Origin: Spirochaetaceae bacterium
GTDB lineage: Bacteria > Spirochaetota > Spirochaetia > Treponematales > Breznakiellaceae
NCBI GenBank assembly: GCA_031278575.1
Contig: JAITKD010000025.1
Location: 1-8,916, forward strand
DNA: 8,916 bases
Direction of reading: 5' to 3'
Shown here: positions 1 to 8,599 of the stretch, piece after piece
Layout of the letters: every line of letters begins with the position of its first letter
How positions within the stretch are numbered: position 1 is the stretch's first letter
The notes under the pieces: generated by a model
The model's database searches: none
Seen by the model: only the letters and a program-made list of their open reading frames with translations
What the model was told of the DNA's origin: nothing
Program-made: the position numbers and the translations under genes

Positions 1-2115
1 GATCGGTTCTTTGAACGTAAAGGTAAGGCTTCCGTCGCTCCTAAAATTGGCCAATATCGAAGACACCTCACTCCAATTAATATCATCCGCGGTTTTCCAA
101 TTACTCGCCGAAGATTCAAATTGAAGTTCGGTTACCCCCGCGGGATTAAAAGCGTAATCGATGGTAAATTGGGGGCCGCCCATGGGGGATAGATTGAATT
201 GCTGGGCCAATACCGGCGGCCTTAGGGGATCTGAAACATCCCCGGCCGGTTTTTCATCCTCCCTCGTTTCCCACGGCGGTTTTGGGGTACCGAGATTTTT
301 AAAGGGATCCTCCTGATCTTCTGCCTCCCCGGCATCCGGCGCTTTGGCGGAGGAGGAGCCCGCGGAATAACCCAGGGTAAGGGGGGTTCCCGAAACGGAG
401 GTACTGAAGGAATAGAGGGTGAACTTATCCGGGTAGAAAAAAGTCCGCTCCGGGGAAACCGGGGAAACGGTACCAGACGGGGCTGTCCGGGTACCATAAG
501 AAACGGCGCTGGTCAGATTGGAAATCGACAGGGTTGAAATATAAGGGGCCAATGCGGGCAGCGAAAGGGAGGAGGACCCGGTAATCCTCCATTCATAGGA
601 ACCAAGGGCTTCTATTTCCGTATCATCGGTATCATCCCCTCCCTGAAGCATTTTGAACCAATCCATGGCCTCGGAACGGTCTAAAAAATCCTGATTCACA
701 TAGGGGTCTGAGTAAAAGGGGAAACTCCAATTCATGGACCCCTGTTTTGCCGAAAGAGAACCGGTGGTTTTCAACCGGTACCGCATAAAGGACAACGGAT
801 ATGAAAATATCCGGGAAGAATTCCATTCGCTCTCACCGTTTATATTCTTAAAGGGCGTATAAACACCGCCAATGTTATTTATATTCCGGGTAAACCCAAG
901 CCCAAAGGAAAGATCCAAGGGACCAAAAATACCTTTGGATGGTAACACCAGCTCCGTTCCCACATAATACCCGAGGTTCGAGTAGGCATCCAGGATCAGG
1001 GACAACCGGGTATTATTGGGATCCGTTGATTTACGGCCCGTACTCCGCAGGAAAATCCCCTCCCTGGTCCGTTCCATATCCGAGCCCCCCCCCATGATTC
1101 TGGTAAGGGAACTTTCCGATGTGGAATCAACTTTGGGCCGGCCTAAAATATAGGAGGTAGTCTGGAAAAAGGTCCCCTCCCGGGAACGGTACCCCAATAC
1201 GGGATGAAAAATCAACTCATCCGAGGGGTAGAAAAAAAAGGGTAAGTACAAAAGGGGAATTTCCCCTACTTTGAGGACGGCATTAAAAAACGCCCAATCG
1301 GAACCGGGCATGAGCCACAACCGGGAAGCATGGACAGACCAAAACGCTTCGGCATTGGTCGCGTTGGATATATCGGCATTGGAAAGAACGGTTACTTCTT
1401 GATCGTTCCGGGAAATAACTTCCCCGACAAAACGAAAGGCGGTCTCATCTTCCGCAAGGGAACGCTCCGTTACGCCGTTTAAAAAAGCGCTGGACCAATC
1501 ATCAAGATTGACGGTTATGGATTCTCCTTTGAAGGTCTCCCGGGTAGTTCCTTCTTCTTTTACATATTCCACATCCCCCGTGGCGGTAAGAATGTTCCGG
1601 GTACGGTTAAAGAGGATCTCCCACGCTTTGATCCGGTGGATCGCGTTCCCCTCGTGGAGGCTTAATACCACATTACCCCGAAGGCGGGCATAATCTTCAT
1701 CCACCGTTTTTAGGGTAAAATATTCGCTGCTCCAGGCGGATTCAATGGTAATCGTTCTTTTTTTAGACGCGTCCGAAGCGGATGCCGGAGGGGAAAGGTG
1801 GTAATACCCCCTCAGCCGGTTGGCGAGTTCCTCCCGGCCTCCCCCATCGCTTAATCCGAGCCTCCGGCACCAGGACGCCAGTTCCGTAAGGGAAGCGGTT
1901 TTTATATCCAGTTCCAGGATCTTTTCTTCCGGGGATGGCTCCGCGGCCGCCCCTTCCGCCGCCTCCCCTTCCCCTCCGGGCTCCTCATCCCCCGTAAGGC
2001 CGGTTTCACCGTTATCCCCGGCATTTGCCTGATCCTGGGCTCCGGCGGGCACCCACAAGCCTAACCCGGTAATGAGAAAAATTACGCGGAGAAACCACGG
2101 GAAGGACTTTTTCAT
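1..2115 (-). CDS. lptD: LptD/OstA-like outer-membrane assembly protein, 3' end outside the window
   Basis: The reading frame is open from an ATG at 2115 down to base 1: 705 codons, no stop seen. Residues 1-26 form a signal peptide (MKK, hydrophobic core, AGA before the predicted cut), followed by an acidic Gly/Ala/Glu linker (about 27-65) and a helical SAP-like stretch (about 71-105). Residues about 120-265 read as alternating beta strands of the OstA/LptA type. A segment near 280-320 ([16 protein letters not shown], then [11 protein letters not shown]) matches the conserved start of the LptD barrel. The remainder is beta-barrel-like (alternating aromatic and polar residues), with a low-complexity charged stretch near 580-630 that is probably a surface loop. 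In the LptD family this protein inserts lipopolysaccharide in the outer membrane; some treponemes lack LPS, so the cargo here is uncertain. The ATG overlaps the uvrA stop (ATGA) and has only a weak ribosome binding site, which suggests translational coupling. The family assignment is fairly secure; the exact role is inferred. Confidence 0.85.
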   Translation of the reverse strand, partial: MKKSFPWFLRVIFLITGLGLWVPAGAQDQANAGDNGETGLTGDEEPGGEGEAAEGAAAEPSPEEKILELDIKTASLTELASWCRRLGLSDGGGREELANRLRGYYHLSPPASASDASKKRTITIESAWSSEYFTLKTVDEDYARLRGNVVLSLHEGNAIHRIKAWEILFNRTRNILTATGDVEYVKEEGTTRETFKGESITVNLDDWSSAFLNGVTERSLAEDETAFRFVGEVISRNDQEVTVLSNADISNATNAEAFWSVHASRLWLMPGSDWAFFNAVLKVGEIPLLYLPFFFYPSDELIFHPVLGYRSREGTFFQTTSYILGRPKVDSTSESSLTRIMGGGSDMERTREGIFLRSTGRKSTDPNNTRLSLILDAYSNLGYYVGTELVLPSKGIFGPLDLSFGLGFTRNINNIGGVYTPFKNINGESEWNSSRIFSYPLSFMRYRLKTTGSLSAKQGSMNWSFPFYSDPYVNQDFLDRSEAMDWFKMLQGGDDTDDTEIEALGSYEWRITGSSSLSLPALAPYISTLSISNLTSAVSYGTRTAPSGTVSPVSPERTFFYPDKFTLYSFSTSVSGTPLTLGYSAGSSSAKAPDAGEAEDQEDPFKNLGTPKPPWETREDEKPAGDVSDPLRPPVLAQQFNLSPMGGPQFTIDYAFNPAGVTELQFESSASNWKTADDINWSEVSSILANFRSDGSLTFTFKEPI

Positions 2116-5024
2116 ATCCGCCGATCCGGGATTCCTTGATTACCGGATTTACGGCTTACCACCGGGGCGGCGCTTGGCCGTTTCCGATTCAGTAATTCTT
2201 TAAGGTATATCCCCGTATAGGAATGGGGACAGGCGGATACCTTTTCCGGGGTTCCGGTTACCACAATCGATCCCCCCCGGTCCCCTCCCTCAGGCCCCAG
2301 ATCGATGAGGTGATCCGCCTGGAGGAGTACATCCAGGTTATGTTCGATCATCACCACCGTATTGCCCTGTTCCACCAGGCGCTGGATCACCTCCATGAGC
2401 TGCTTTACATCGGCAAAGTGGAGCCCCGTGGTGGGTTCGTCCAGAATATAAAGGGTCTTGCCGGTGGAACGTTTGGACAGTTCCAGGGCAAGCTTCACCC
2501 GCTGGGCTTCCCCGCCGGAAAGGGTCAGGGCGGACTGGCCCAACTTAACATATCCCAGCCCCACCGAAAGGAGGGTTTCCATTTTCCGGGAAATATGGGG
2601 AATATGGACAAAAAAATCCGCCGCCTCCTCAATAGTCATGTCCAGCACATCGGCGATGTTTTTCCCCTTGTACCGGATATCCAGGGTTTCCTTGTTGAAC
2701 CGCTGGCCGTGGCACACGTCGCAGGTGATATACACATCGGGGAGGAAGTTCATCTCTATCTTGATGGTTCCGTCTCCCTGACAGTTTTCGCAACGCCCCC
2801 CCCGGACATTAAAGGAGAACCGGCCCGGCTTATACCCCCGCATCTTGGCGTCGGGAAGGCTGGCAAAAAGATCCCGGATGCCGGAAAAAACCCCCACGTA
2901 GGTAGCGGGGTTGGACCGGGGGGTCCTGCCGATGGGGCTCTGATCAATATCGATCACCTTATCGATAAACTCCGCTCCCTCTATGGCTTTATAGGCCCCC
3001 TCGCTATGGCCGGTCCGGTATATCCGGTTGAACAGGGCCGGATAGAGGACATCCGAGAGCAGGGTCGACTTGCCGGACCCGGAAACCCCGGTGATACAGG
3101 TGAAGACCCCTAAGGGGATCTGCACATCGATACCCTTGAGGTTATGTTCCGATACCCCGGTGAGACGGATCGCCCGGCCGTTACCCTTCCGCCGTTCCCG
3201 GGGGATCTCCATAAAAAGGGTTCCCGCCAAATACCGTCCGGTGAGGCTTTCGGAAACCCCCATCACCTCCCGGGGAGTTCCCTGGGCCACTACCCTTCCC
3301 CCGTGGACCCCCGCGCCGGGCCCCAAGTCTACGATATGGTCCGCGGTACGGAGGGTCTGCTCATCGTGTTCCACCACGATGAGGGTATTTCCCAGGTTAC
3401 GGAGATAGAGGAGGGTATCGATGAGCCGCTGGTTATCCCGCTGGTGGAGGCCGATGGAGGGTTCGTCCAGGATGTAGAGGACCCCCACGAGGCTTGAACC
3501 GATCTGGGTGGCCAGCCGTATCCGCTGGGCCTCCCCGCCGGAGAGGGTCGCGGCCTTCCGTTCCAGGGTAAGGTAATCCAGGCCTACGTTTTTCATGAAC
3601 CCCAACCGGGCGTTGATCTCCTTTAATATCTGATGGGCTATTTTTTTTTCGTTTTTACTCAATTTGAGATGTTCAAAAAATTTGAGGGAATCGGTTACCG
3701 AAAGGCTGGTGAGTTCCCAGATGTTTTTACCCCCCACGGTAACCCCCAGGACTTCCGGTTTAAGCCGCTTCCCCCCGCAGTCCTCGCAGGGCTTTTGGCT
3801 CATAAACTTTTCAAGCCACTCCTTGATCCCCGGGGATTGGGTTTCCAGGTAACGGCGCTTCAGGTCCTCCAGCACCCCGGGGAAGCGGGTGTTGTAATCA
3901 AAATAACCGGTTTTATCCTTGTTTTCATAATGCACGTCGATACTTTCCCCGCTGCCGTAGAGGATCGCGTTCTGGGCTTTTTTGGAGAGATCCTGAAAGG
4001 GGGTATTCAGACTGAACTTGAAATGCCGGGCGAGGCTTTCAAACCGGCTCCGGTGCCAGGCGCTGTCCGGATTATAAGGAACGCAGCCCCCTTCATTAAA
4101 AGAGAGGGACGGATTGGGGATCACGAGGTTAGGATCGAACTCAAGTTTTGCCCCCAGGCCGGAACAACTGGGACAGGCCCCGAAAGGATTGTTAAACGAA
4201 AAAAGCCGGGGCTGGAGTTCCGGGATCGAAATCCCGCAGTCGGGACAGGCGTTTTTCTGTGAAAAAAAATACTCGCTGGTCCCGCCGCCCCCCTCATTGG
4301 GGCCGCCGGTTTTCTGAACCACCACCAGCATGATCCCGTCGGCGGTTTGGAGGCAGGTTTCTACCGACTCGGCAAGGCGGGAACGGATATCCGGCCCAAT
4401 CACCAGCCGGTCCACGATGATCTCTATGGTGTGTTTTTTTTGTTTATCCAGTTTTATATCTTCGTCCAGGCTTACCGGAACCCCGTCTATCCTGGCCCGG
4501 GCGAACCCCGCCTTTTTGGCATCGTCGATTATCTTTTGATGTTCCCCCTTCTTGCCCCGGATCACCGGCGCGAGGAGTTGTACCCGGTCCCCGGTTCCCT
4601 TTTCCAATATGGTATCGATAATCGAATCCACCGGCTGCTCCCGAATCTCCCTGCCGCAAACCGGACAGTGGGGGATTCCTATCCGGGCGTAGAGGAGGCG
4701 GTAGTAGTCGTAAATTTCCGTAACCGTCCCCACGATGGACCGGGGATTCCGGTGGGTGGTTTTCTGTTCTATGGATATGGCCGGGGAAAGCCCCTCGATA
4801 TAGTCCAGGTCCGGCTTATCCATCCGCCCCAAAAACTGCCGGGCGTAGGCGGAAAGGCTCTCCACATAACGCCGCTGCCCTTCGGCAAAAATCGTGTCAA
4901 AAGCCAGAGAACTTTTCCCCGATCCCGAAAGGCCGGATATAACGATCAATTTATCCCGGGGAAGTTCCAGATCGATGTTTTTTAAATTATGCTCCCGAGC
5001 GCCCTTGATGATTAACTTATCCAT
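2112..5024 (-). CDS. uvrA: UvrABC excinuclease subunit A (DNA damage recognition ATPase)
   Basis: This is a complete 970-residue UvrA. The protein dimerises, scans DNA with UvrB for bulky lesions and loads UvrB for nucleotide excision repair in the cytoplasm. Visible elements, numbered from [14 protein letters not shown], are: Walker A GLSGSGKS (31-38); the [13 protein letters not shown] segment; a CPVCG pair at 120/123; the zinc cysteines 260/263 and 284/287 around the family motif PRLFSFNNP; a CxxC at 413/416; ABC signature LSGGEAQ (494-500) with Walker [12 protein letters not shown]; second Walker A GVSGSGKS (646-653); zinc module C745/C748-C768/C771; second LSGGEAQ (835-841) and [15 protein letters not shown] at 5066 would add 14 residues, but the conserved UvrA N-terminus begins at the ATG at 5024. 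Neither start has a good Shine-Dalgarno. Length is slightly above the E. coli form, mainly from a basic C-terminal tail. It precedes and overlaps lptD. Confidence 0.97.
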   Translation of the reverse strand: MDKLIIKGAREHNLKNIDLELPRDKLIVISGLSGSGKSSLAFDTIFAEGQRRYVESLSAYARQFLGRMDKPDLDYIEGLSPAISIEQKTTHRNPRSIVGTVTEIYDYYRLLYARIGIPHCPVCGREIREQPVDSIIDTILEKGTGDRVQLLAPVIRGKKGEHQKIIDDAKKAGFARARIDGVPVSLDEDIKLDKQKKHTIEIIVDRLVIGPDIRSRLAESVETCLQTADGIMLVVVQKTGGPNEGGGGTSEYFFSQKNACPDCGISIPELQPRLFSFNNPFGACPSCSGLGAKLEFDPNLVIPNPSLSFNEGGCVPYNPDSAWHRSRFESLARHFKFSLNTPFQDLSKKAQNAILYGSGESIDVHYENKDKTGYFDYNTRFPGVLEDLKRRYLETQSPGIKEWLEKFMSQKPCEDCGGKRLKPEVLGVTVGGKNIWELTSLSVTDSLKFFEHLKLSKNEKKIAHQILKEINARLGFMKNVGLDYLTLERKAATLSGGEAQRIRLATQIGSSLVGVLYILDEPSIGLHQRDNQRLIDTLLYLRNLGNTLIVVEHDEQTLRTADHIVDLGPGAGVHGGRVVAQGTPREVMGVSESLTGRYLAGTLFMEIPRERRKGNGRAIRLTGVSEHNLKGIDVQIPLGVFTCITGVSGSGKSTLLSDVLYPALFNRIYRTGHSEGAYKAIEGAEFIDKVIDIDQSPIGRTPRSNPATYVGVFSGIRDLFASLPDAKMRGYKPGRFSFNVRGGRCENCQGDGTIKIEMNFLPDVYITCDVCHGQRFNKETLDIRYKGKNIADVLDMTIEEAADFFVHIPHISRKMETLLSVGLGYVKLGQSALTLSGGEAQRVKLALELSKRSTGKTLYILDEPTTGLHFADVKQLMEVIQRLVEQGNTVVMIEHNLDVLLQADHLIDLGPEGGDRGGSIVVTGTPEKVSACPHSYTGIYLKELLNRKRPSAAPVVSRKSGNQGIPDRRI

Positions 5025-5032
5025 AGAAGTTA

Positions 5033-5062
5033 AGTGTAACCCGGAGGGCGGGTAAGAGGCAA
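5033..5062 (-). promoter_or_regulatory. Candidate uvrA promoter, nearly leaderless
   Basis: On the minus strand, TTGCCT (5062-5057) and TACACT (5038-5033) are separated by 18 bases, each matching 4 of 6 bases of the sigma-70 consensus. The predicted transcript start would fall near 5026, only two bases before the ATG at 5024, which would explain why that ATG has no Shine-Dalgarno. Matches of this quality occur by chance, so this is a suggestion only. Confidence 0.25.
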
Positions 5063-5126
5063 GCACGTCCTAAATTAAACCGGCGGATTTTGTTTCGGAA
5101 TTGGGACGCATCCGGCTCCCGCGTTA

Positions 5127-5162
5127 CCGGCGCCGGACCGGGCTGATAACCCGGTCCGGTAA
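5127..5162. repeat. GC-rich hairpin with an overlapping palindrome, between ppdK and uvrA
   Basis: CCGGACCGGG (5133-5142) and CCCGGTCCGG (5150-5159) form a perfect 10-bp stem around a 7-base loop. The left arm overlaps another perfect palindrome, CCGGCGCCGG (5127-5136), and TTACCGG (5124-5130) can also pair with CCGGTAA (5156-5162), so alternative folds compete. No T-run follows on either strand, so it is not a classical rho-independent terminator. It could still end or protect the ppdK transcript, or be a dispersed repeat. Confidence 0.6.
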
Positions 5163-5191
5163 TTCAGAAGAAAAATTCACGCGCCCCTATA

Positions 5192-5218
5192 GGGCGGCGC
5201 GGAATGGTCCGCCCGCCC
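5192..5218 (-). terminator. Possible ppdK 3' hairpin without an adjacent T-run
   Basis: Bases 5192-5203 pair with 5208-5218 in an 11-bp, almost all G-C stem with one bulged base (5198) and a 4-base loop. It lies about 55 bases after the ppdK stop. On the minus strand the nearest T-rich stretch (TTTTTCTTCT, about 5176-5167) begins some 15 bases after the stem, further than usual for an intrinsic terminator. The hairpin is plain in the sequence; the terminator role is inferred. Confidence 0.35.
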
Positions 5219-5272
5219 CGGATGCTTTCGGCAGTACCTCCTCTGATCCGATCCCGCTTCAGGCTGCTCTTT

Positions 5273-8011
5273 TCATGCCTTTTTTGCCGGCTTTTTCCTA
5301 TTTACGGATAAGCTTTTAGCCTTAGGGGGGGCCTTGGCGGCTGCCGGTTTCTGGGGGGTGTTATGGATCACCGCCTGGGCCCCCGCAAGCCGGGCAATGG
5401 GTACCCGGTAGGGAGAACAGGAAACGTAGTTTAATCCCGCCCGGAAACAGAAATCAATGGTAGCGGGATCGCCCCCGTGTTCCCCGCAGATACCCACATT
5501 GAGCTTGGCATTAACCTCGCGCCCCTGTCCCACCGCGTTCTGAATAAGGAAACCTACCCCTTCTTCATCAATGGACTTGAAAGGATCCACATCCAGTACC
5601 TGCTGCTGCAGATAGGTGGGCAAAAAGGAGGCCACGTCATCCCGGCTGAAGGCAAAGGTCATCTGGGTAAGATCGTTGGTACCAAAACTGAAAAAATCCG
5701 CGTATTTGGCAATATGGCCCGCCCGGATCGCCGCCCGGGGAACCTCTATCATGGTGCCAATTTTGATGTTGAGTTTTACCCCCTCCTGTTCCAGGACCTT
5801 TTTTATGATGGCCTCCGCATTGGGACGGATCAGTTTTAATTCCCGGGCGGTTACCACGATGGGGATCATGATCTCCGGCTCCACGGGAATTTTGTTTTTG
5901 ATACAGTCCGCCGCGGCCAGGGCAATAGCTTCAACCTGCATATCGTAAATTTCAGGATAGGTTATCGCGAGACGGCAGCCCCGGTGCCCCAACATGGGAT
6001 TTATCTCATGGAGTTTTTCAATCTTAGGGAAGAGTTTTGCGGGTTTTATTTTGAGATAGGCCGCAAGCTCCCCAATCTCCTTTTTTGTTTGGGGAACGAA
6101 CTCATGCAGGGGAGGATCCAGGAGCCGGATGATTACCGGACGGCCCTCCATGGCGCTGAAAATACCGACAAAGTCTTTCCGCTGGAGGGGGAGAATTTTC
6201 CGTAACGCCTCTTTCCGTTCTTCGGCCGTTTCGGCCACGATCATAGCCCGGAAGTGGATAAGTTTTTCCTTCTCGAAAAACATATGTTCCGTGCGGCAAA
6301 GTCCTACCCCCTGGGCGCCGAAATCAAAGGCCCGTTTGGCATCCTCGGGCTGATCCGCGTTGGTCCGTATATCAAACCCCTTAATCGAACCCCGTACCGA
6401 TGAAGCGCGGATATCATCGCACCAGCCCAGGAAGGTCTTCATATCATCGGATATTTTTGGTACCACCAAGGGGAGTTTCCCCTCATACACCAAACCGGAG
6501 GAACCGTCAATGGTAATCCAGTCCCCTTCTTTAAAGGCCTTTCCGCCGATAGCTACCTTTTTACCCTGAACCTGTACTTCCTTCGCCCCGGCCACACAGG
6601 GGGTTCCCATACCCCGGGCAACCACCGCCGCGTGGCTGGTCATACCCCCGGTGGAGGTGAGAATCCCCTGGGAAACCACCATACCGCCGATATCCTCGGG
6701 ACTGGTATCCTGCCGGACGAGGACTACCTTTTCCCCCCGGAGATGCCAATCCTCCGCTTCTTTAGCGGAAAACACGATCCTGCCGCAGCCCGCGCCGGGG
6801 GACGCGTTAAGCCCCTTGGTAAGGGATCGGGCCGCCGTAAGGGCCGCGGGATCGATCATGGGGTGGAGGAGCTGATCCAGATGATCCGGAGTTACCCGGA
6901 GGACCGCGGTATTTTTATCGATCAATTTTTCGGCTACCATATCCACCGCGCATTTAACCGCGGCCGCCCCGGTCCGTTTGCCGTTCCGGGTCTGGAGAAT
7001 AAAGAGCTTTCCCTGCTGAACGGTAAATTCCATATCCTGCATGTCCCGAAAATGTTTTTGCAGCCGGTCTTTAATATCCACCAACTGTTGGTAGATCTGC
7101 TTGTTTTCTTTTTCCAGGGCCGCGATTTTTTCCGGGGTTCTGATCCCCGCCACCACATCCTCCCCCTGGGCGTTCATGAGGTATTCGCCATAAAATTCAT
7201 TTTTACCGGTGGAAGGATCCCGGCTGAAACAAACCCCGGTTCCCGAATCGTCGCCGAAGTTGCCGAATACCATGGACTGAATATTTACCGCCGTACCCTT
7301 GATGTTTTTGATATCATTAAGTTCCCGGTACTTGATGGCCCGCTCGTTCATCCAGGAACCAAATACCGCATTAACCGCGCCCCAAAGCTGATCCAGGGGT
7401 TTTTGGGGCAATTCTTTACCCGCATGGTGTTGGATGATCTTCTTATATTCCTCCACCAGTTTTTCCAGATCCTTACCGCTCAGGTCCTGGTCAAGCTCAA
7501 CCTTCCGGGCTTTTTTTATGGAACTTATGGCCGTCTCAAAGGCTTCATCGGGCACTTCCATAACTACCCCGCCGTACATCTGAATAAAACGCCGGTACGC
7601 GTCCCAGGCGAACCGGGGATTACCGGTTTTTGCCGCCAGGCCCAAAACGGCCTCGTCGTTGATCCCCAGGTTAAGAATAGTATCCATCATTCCGGGCATG
7701 GATACCGCCGCCCCGGAACGGACCGAAACCAACAGGGGGTCTTGGGGATCGCCTAATTTTTTTTCCATGACTTTTTCGAGTTTTTTGAGGTTTGCCAGAA
7801 CTTCATTCTCAAGACCGGCGGGATATTTCTTTTTATTTTCATAATATTCGGCGCATACTTCGGTAGAGATAGTAAAACCCGGGGGCACCGGAATATTAAG
7901 GTTGGTCATTTCCGCCAAATTTGCCCCCTTACCGCCAAGGATATCCTTCATCTTGGCATCTCCTTCGGCCTTCCCCTCACCGAAGAAATACACATTCTTT
8001 TTCTTTGCCAT
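5273..8011 (-). CDS. ppdK: Pyruvate, phosphate dikinase (PPDK)
   Basis: A complete 912-residue PPDK. It interconverts pyruvate + ATP + phosphate and PEP + AMP + pyrophosphate in the cytoplasm; in PPi-dependent glycolysis, as in treponemes, it can work in the ATP-forming direction in place of pyruvate kinase. The N-terminal nucleotide-binding domain (about 1-345) opens with YFFGEGKAEGDAKMKDILGG and contains SVRSGAAVSMPGMMDTILNL. The swivelling domain has the phosphoryl-carrier histidine in GGMTSHAAVVARGMGTP (H460), with T458 at the position that regulatory kinases modify in plant PPDK. The C-terminal TIM-barrel PEP/pyruvate domain shows LCRTEHMFF (571-579), RLLDPPLHEF, GHRGCRL, FFSFGTNDLTQM and the catalytic cysteine in GICGEHGGDP (C842). 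The family normally ends near PIARLAGAQA; about 32 extra Lys/Ala/Pro-rich residues follow here. The ATG at 8011 is supported by a strong Shine-Dalgarno and by homology. No regulatory PDRP gene is in view. Confidence 0.97.
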   Translation of the reverse strand: MAKKKNVYFFGEGKAEGDAKMKDILGGKGANLAEMTNLNIPVPPGFTISTEVCAEYYENKKKYPAGLENEVLANLKKLEKVMEKKLGDPQDPLLVSVRSGAAVSMPGMMDTILNLGINDEAVLGLAAKTGNPRFAWDAYRRFIQMYGGVVMEVPDEAFETAISSIKKARKVELDQDLSGKDLEKLVEEYKKIIQHHAGKELPQKPLDQLWGAVNAVFGSWMNERAIKYRELNDIKNIKGTAVNIQSMVFGNFGDDSGTGVCFSRDPSTGKNEFYGEYLMNAQGEDVVAGIRTPEKIAALEKENKQIYQQLVDIKDRLQKHFRDMQDMEFTVQQGKLFILQTRNGKRTGAAAVKCAVDMVAEKLIDKNTAVLRVTPDHLDQLLHPMIDPAALTAARSLTKGLNASPGAGCGRIVFSAKEAEDWHLRGEKVVLVRQDTSPEDIGGMVVSQGILTSTGGMTSHAAVVARGMGTPCVAGAKEVQVQGKKVAIGGKAFKEGDWITIDGSSGLVYEGKLPLVVPKISDDMKTFLGWCDDIRASSVRGSIKGFDIRTNADQPEDAKRAFDFGAQGVGLCRTEHMFFEKEKLIHFRAMIVAETAEERKEALRKILPLQRKDFVGIFSAMEGRPVIIRLLDPPLHEFVPQTKKEIGELAAYLKIKPAKLFPKIEKLHEINPMLGHRGCRLAITYPEIYDMQVEAIALAAADCIKNKIPVEPEIMIPIVVTARELKLIRPNAEAIIKKVLEQEGVKLNIKIGTMIEVPRAAIRAGHIAKYADFFSFGTNDLTQMTFAFSRDDVASFLPTYLQQQVLDVDPFKSIDEEGVGFLIQNAVGQGREVNAKLNVGICGEHGGDPATIDFCFRAGLNYVSCSPYRVPIARLAGAQAVIHNTPQKPAAAKAPPKAKSLSVNRKKPAKKA

Positions 8012-8017
8012 TCATAA

Positions 8018-8025
8018 TCCTCCTT
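8018..8025 (-). promoter_or_regulatory. Strong Shine-Dalgarno of ppdK
   Basis: The minus strand reads AAGGAGGA, six bases before the ATG at 8011. It fixes the ppdK start and implies efficient translation, unlike the weak sites in front of uvrA and lptD. Confidence 0.9.
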
Positions 8026-8516
8026 CTTTATTATAAAGAGGCGTAAAAAAAAAAGAAAGCCCCCGCATTGCCTCATAAAAAATGTTACCAAAAAAAGAAC
8101 CATGCCTCAAAATAAAATTCTAACCCAAATACACTCTTCCGATGGAGGGATCCGCGGACAATATGGGGTTATCTTTGAGTGTGAAAAAAGCATTGACCGG
8201 GGGGCTTGCTCCCCAGCACCGAAAAACCCGGCTTCCGGCGCTTTGTGCCCGAAACGCGCCCGAATCACCTGAAAAAATCTTTTATATGGGGCCGCCCGGC
8301 AAAAAACCGGCAGCCAAAAAAGGAGGAAGCCAGGACCCATACCGCCCGCATACACCGCCGCTTCCCCATTGCGCTTTGTTCATTGTTCCTGGTTAATTTT
8401 ACCCCCCCTACCGGTTTTTAACTAATTTAGCCGTTTCTTTTATCCCCATACTCCTCTTCACGCCTTATGCCGGGGCTTTCTTGCCTGCTTCTCTCGTGTC
8501 CTCTGGGGAGCCTCGG
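8026..8516. other. Spacer upstream of ppdK with no convincing gene
   Basis: Apart from the promoter candidates near ppdK, I find no gene here. Short frames on both strands at about 8107-8421 lack ribosome binding sites, overlap each other and have unnatural composition (rich in Pro, Lys and Arg, no recognisable domain). Minor structure includes GGGG/CCCC arms at 8201-8204 and 8211-8214, and a C7 run at 8402-8408. The stretch may be decayed sequence. Confidence 0.5.
8030..8058 (-). promoter_or_regulatory. Candidate ppdK promoter with a T10 tract in its spacer
   Basis: A perfect TATAAT lies at 8035-8030 on the minus strand. Seventeen bases upstream is only a poor -35 (TTTCTT, 8058-8053). A run of ten T (8054-8045) occupies much of the spacer. 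The implied start near 8023 would leave a leader of about 12 bases with the Shine-Dalgarno at its very 5' end. A second, weaker possibility is TTGAGG (8110-8105) with TAACAT (8087-8082), spacing 17, giving a leader of about 64 bases. Confidence 0.4.
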
Positions 8517-8523
8517 CTAAGGA

Positions 8524-8559
8524 AGCACTGATTTATTCAATCGAGAATAAATCGGCGCT
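8524..8559. repeat. Inverted repeat A of the MITE-like block
   Basis: GATTTATTC (8530-8538) pairs perfectly with GAATAAATC (8545-8553) around a six-base loop. The stem extends outward through a T-G wobble and a C-G pair, then past one mismatch with AGC (8524-8526) against GCT (8557-8559). Confidence 0.85.
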
Positions 8560-8569
8560 ACTTTAACGT

Positions 8570-8599
8570 TGTATTTGCGCAATGAAATGAGCAAATACA
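8570..8599. repeat. Inverted repeat B of the MITE-like block
   Basis: TGTATTTGC (8570-8578) and GCAAATACA (8591-8599) form a perfect 9-bp stem with a 12-base loop. It is immediately followed by repeat C. Confidence 0.85.

Larger units (their letters stand above)
5025..5272. other. Intergenic spacer between ppdK and uvrA
   Basis: These 248 bases hold the two GC-rich hairpins and the weak candidate uvrA promoter listed separately. I see no tRNA-like cloverleaf and no open frame with a ribosome binding site. The spacing and structure suggest that ppdK and uvrA are separate transcription units even though they share a direction. Confidence 0.6.

Noticed and set aside
2223..3113. A 296-codon open frame on the plus strand opposite uvrA, with similar ones at 3633-4262 and 4347-4985
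   Set aside because: These mirror conserved UvrA codons, overlap one another and show no domain or start signal.
5025..5272. Search for a tRNA or small RNA gene in the ppdK-uvrA spacer
   Set aside because: No cloverleaf arms, T-loop signature or terminator with a T-run could be found.
6632..7756. A 374-codon open frame on the plus strand opposite ppdK
   Set aside because: It lies entirely antisense to a well-conserved enzyme, has no ribosome binding site and gives no recognisable protein; it arises from the GC-biased codon use of ppdK.
8038..8074. GAGGC/GCCTC arms around the A10 tract, considered as a terminator or leader hairpin
   Set aside because: Only 5 bp with a loop of about 27 bases; not stable enough to claim.
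8107..8421. Short overlapping frames on both strands upstream of ppdK
   Set aside because: No ribosome binding site, mutual overlap, skewed composition and no family resemblance. They might be remnants of a decayed gene but nothing in the sequence shows this.
8489..8510. Weak resemblance of the CTCTCGTGTCCTCTGGGGAG stretch to the CTCTGTGTCCTCTGTGG-type repeats seen in various bacteria
   Set aside because: Too degenerate and too short to support as a repeat from a single copy.
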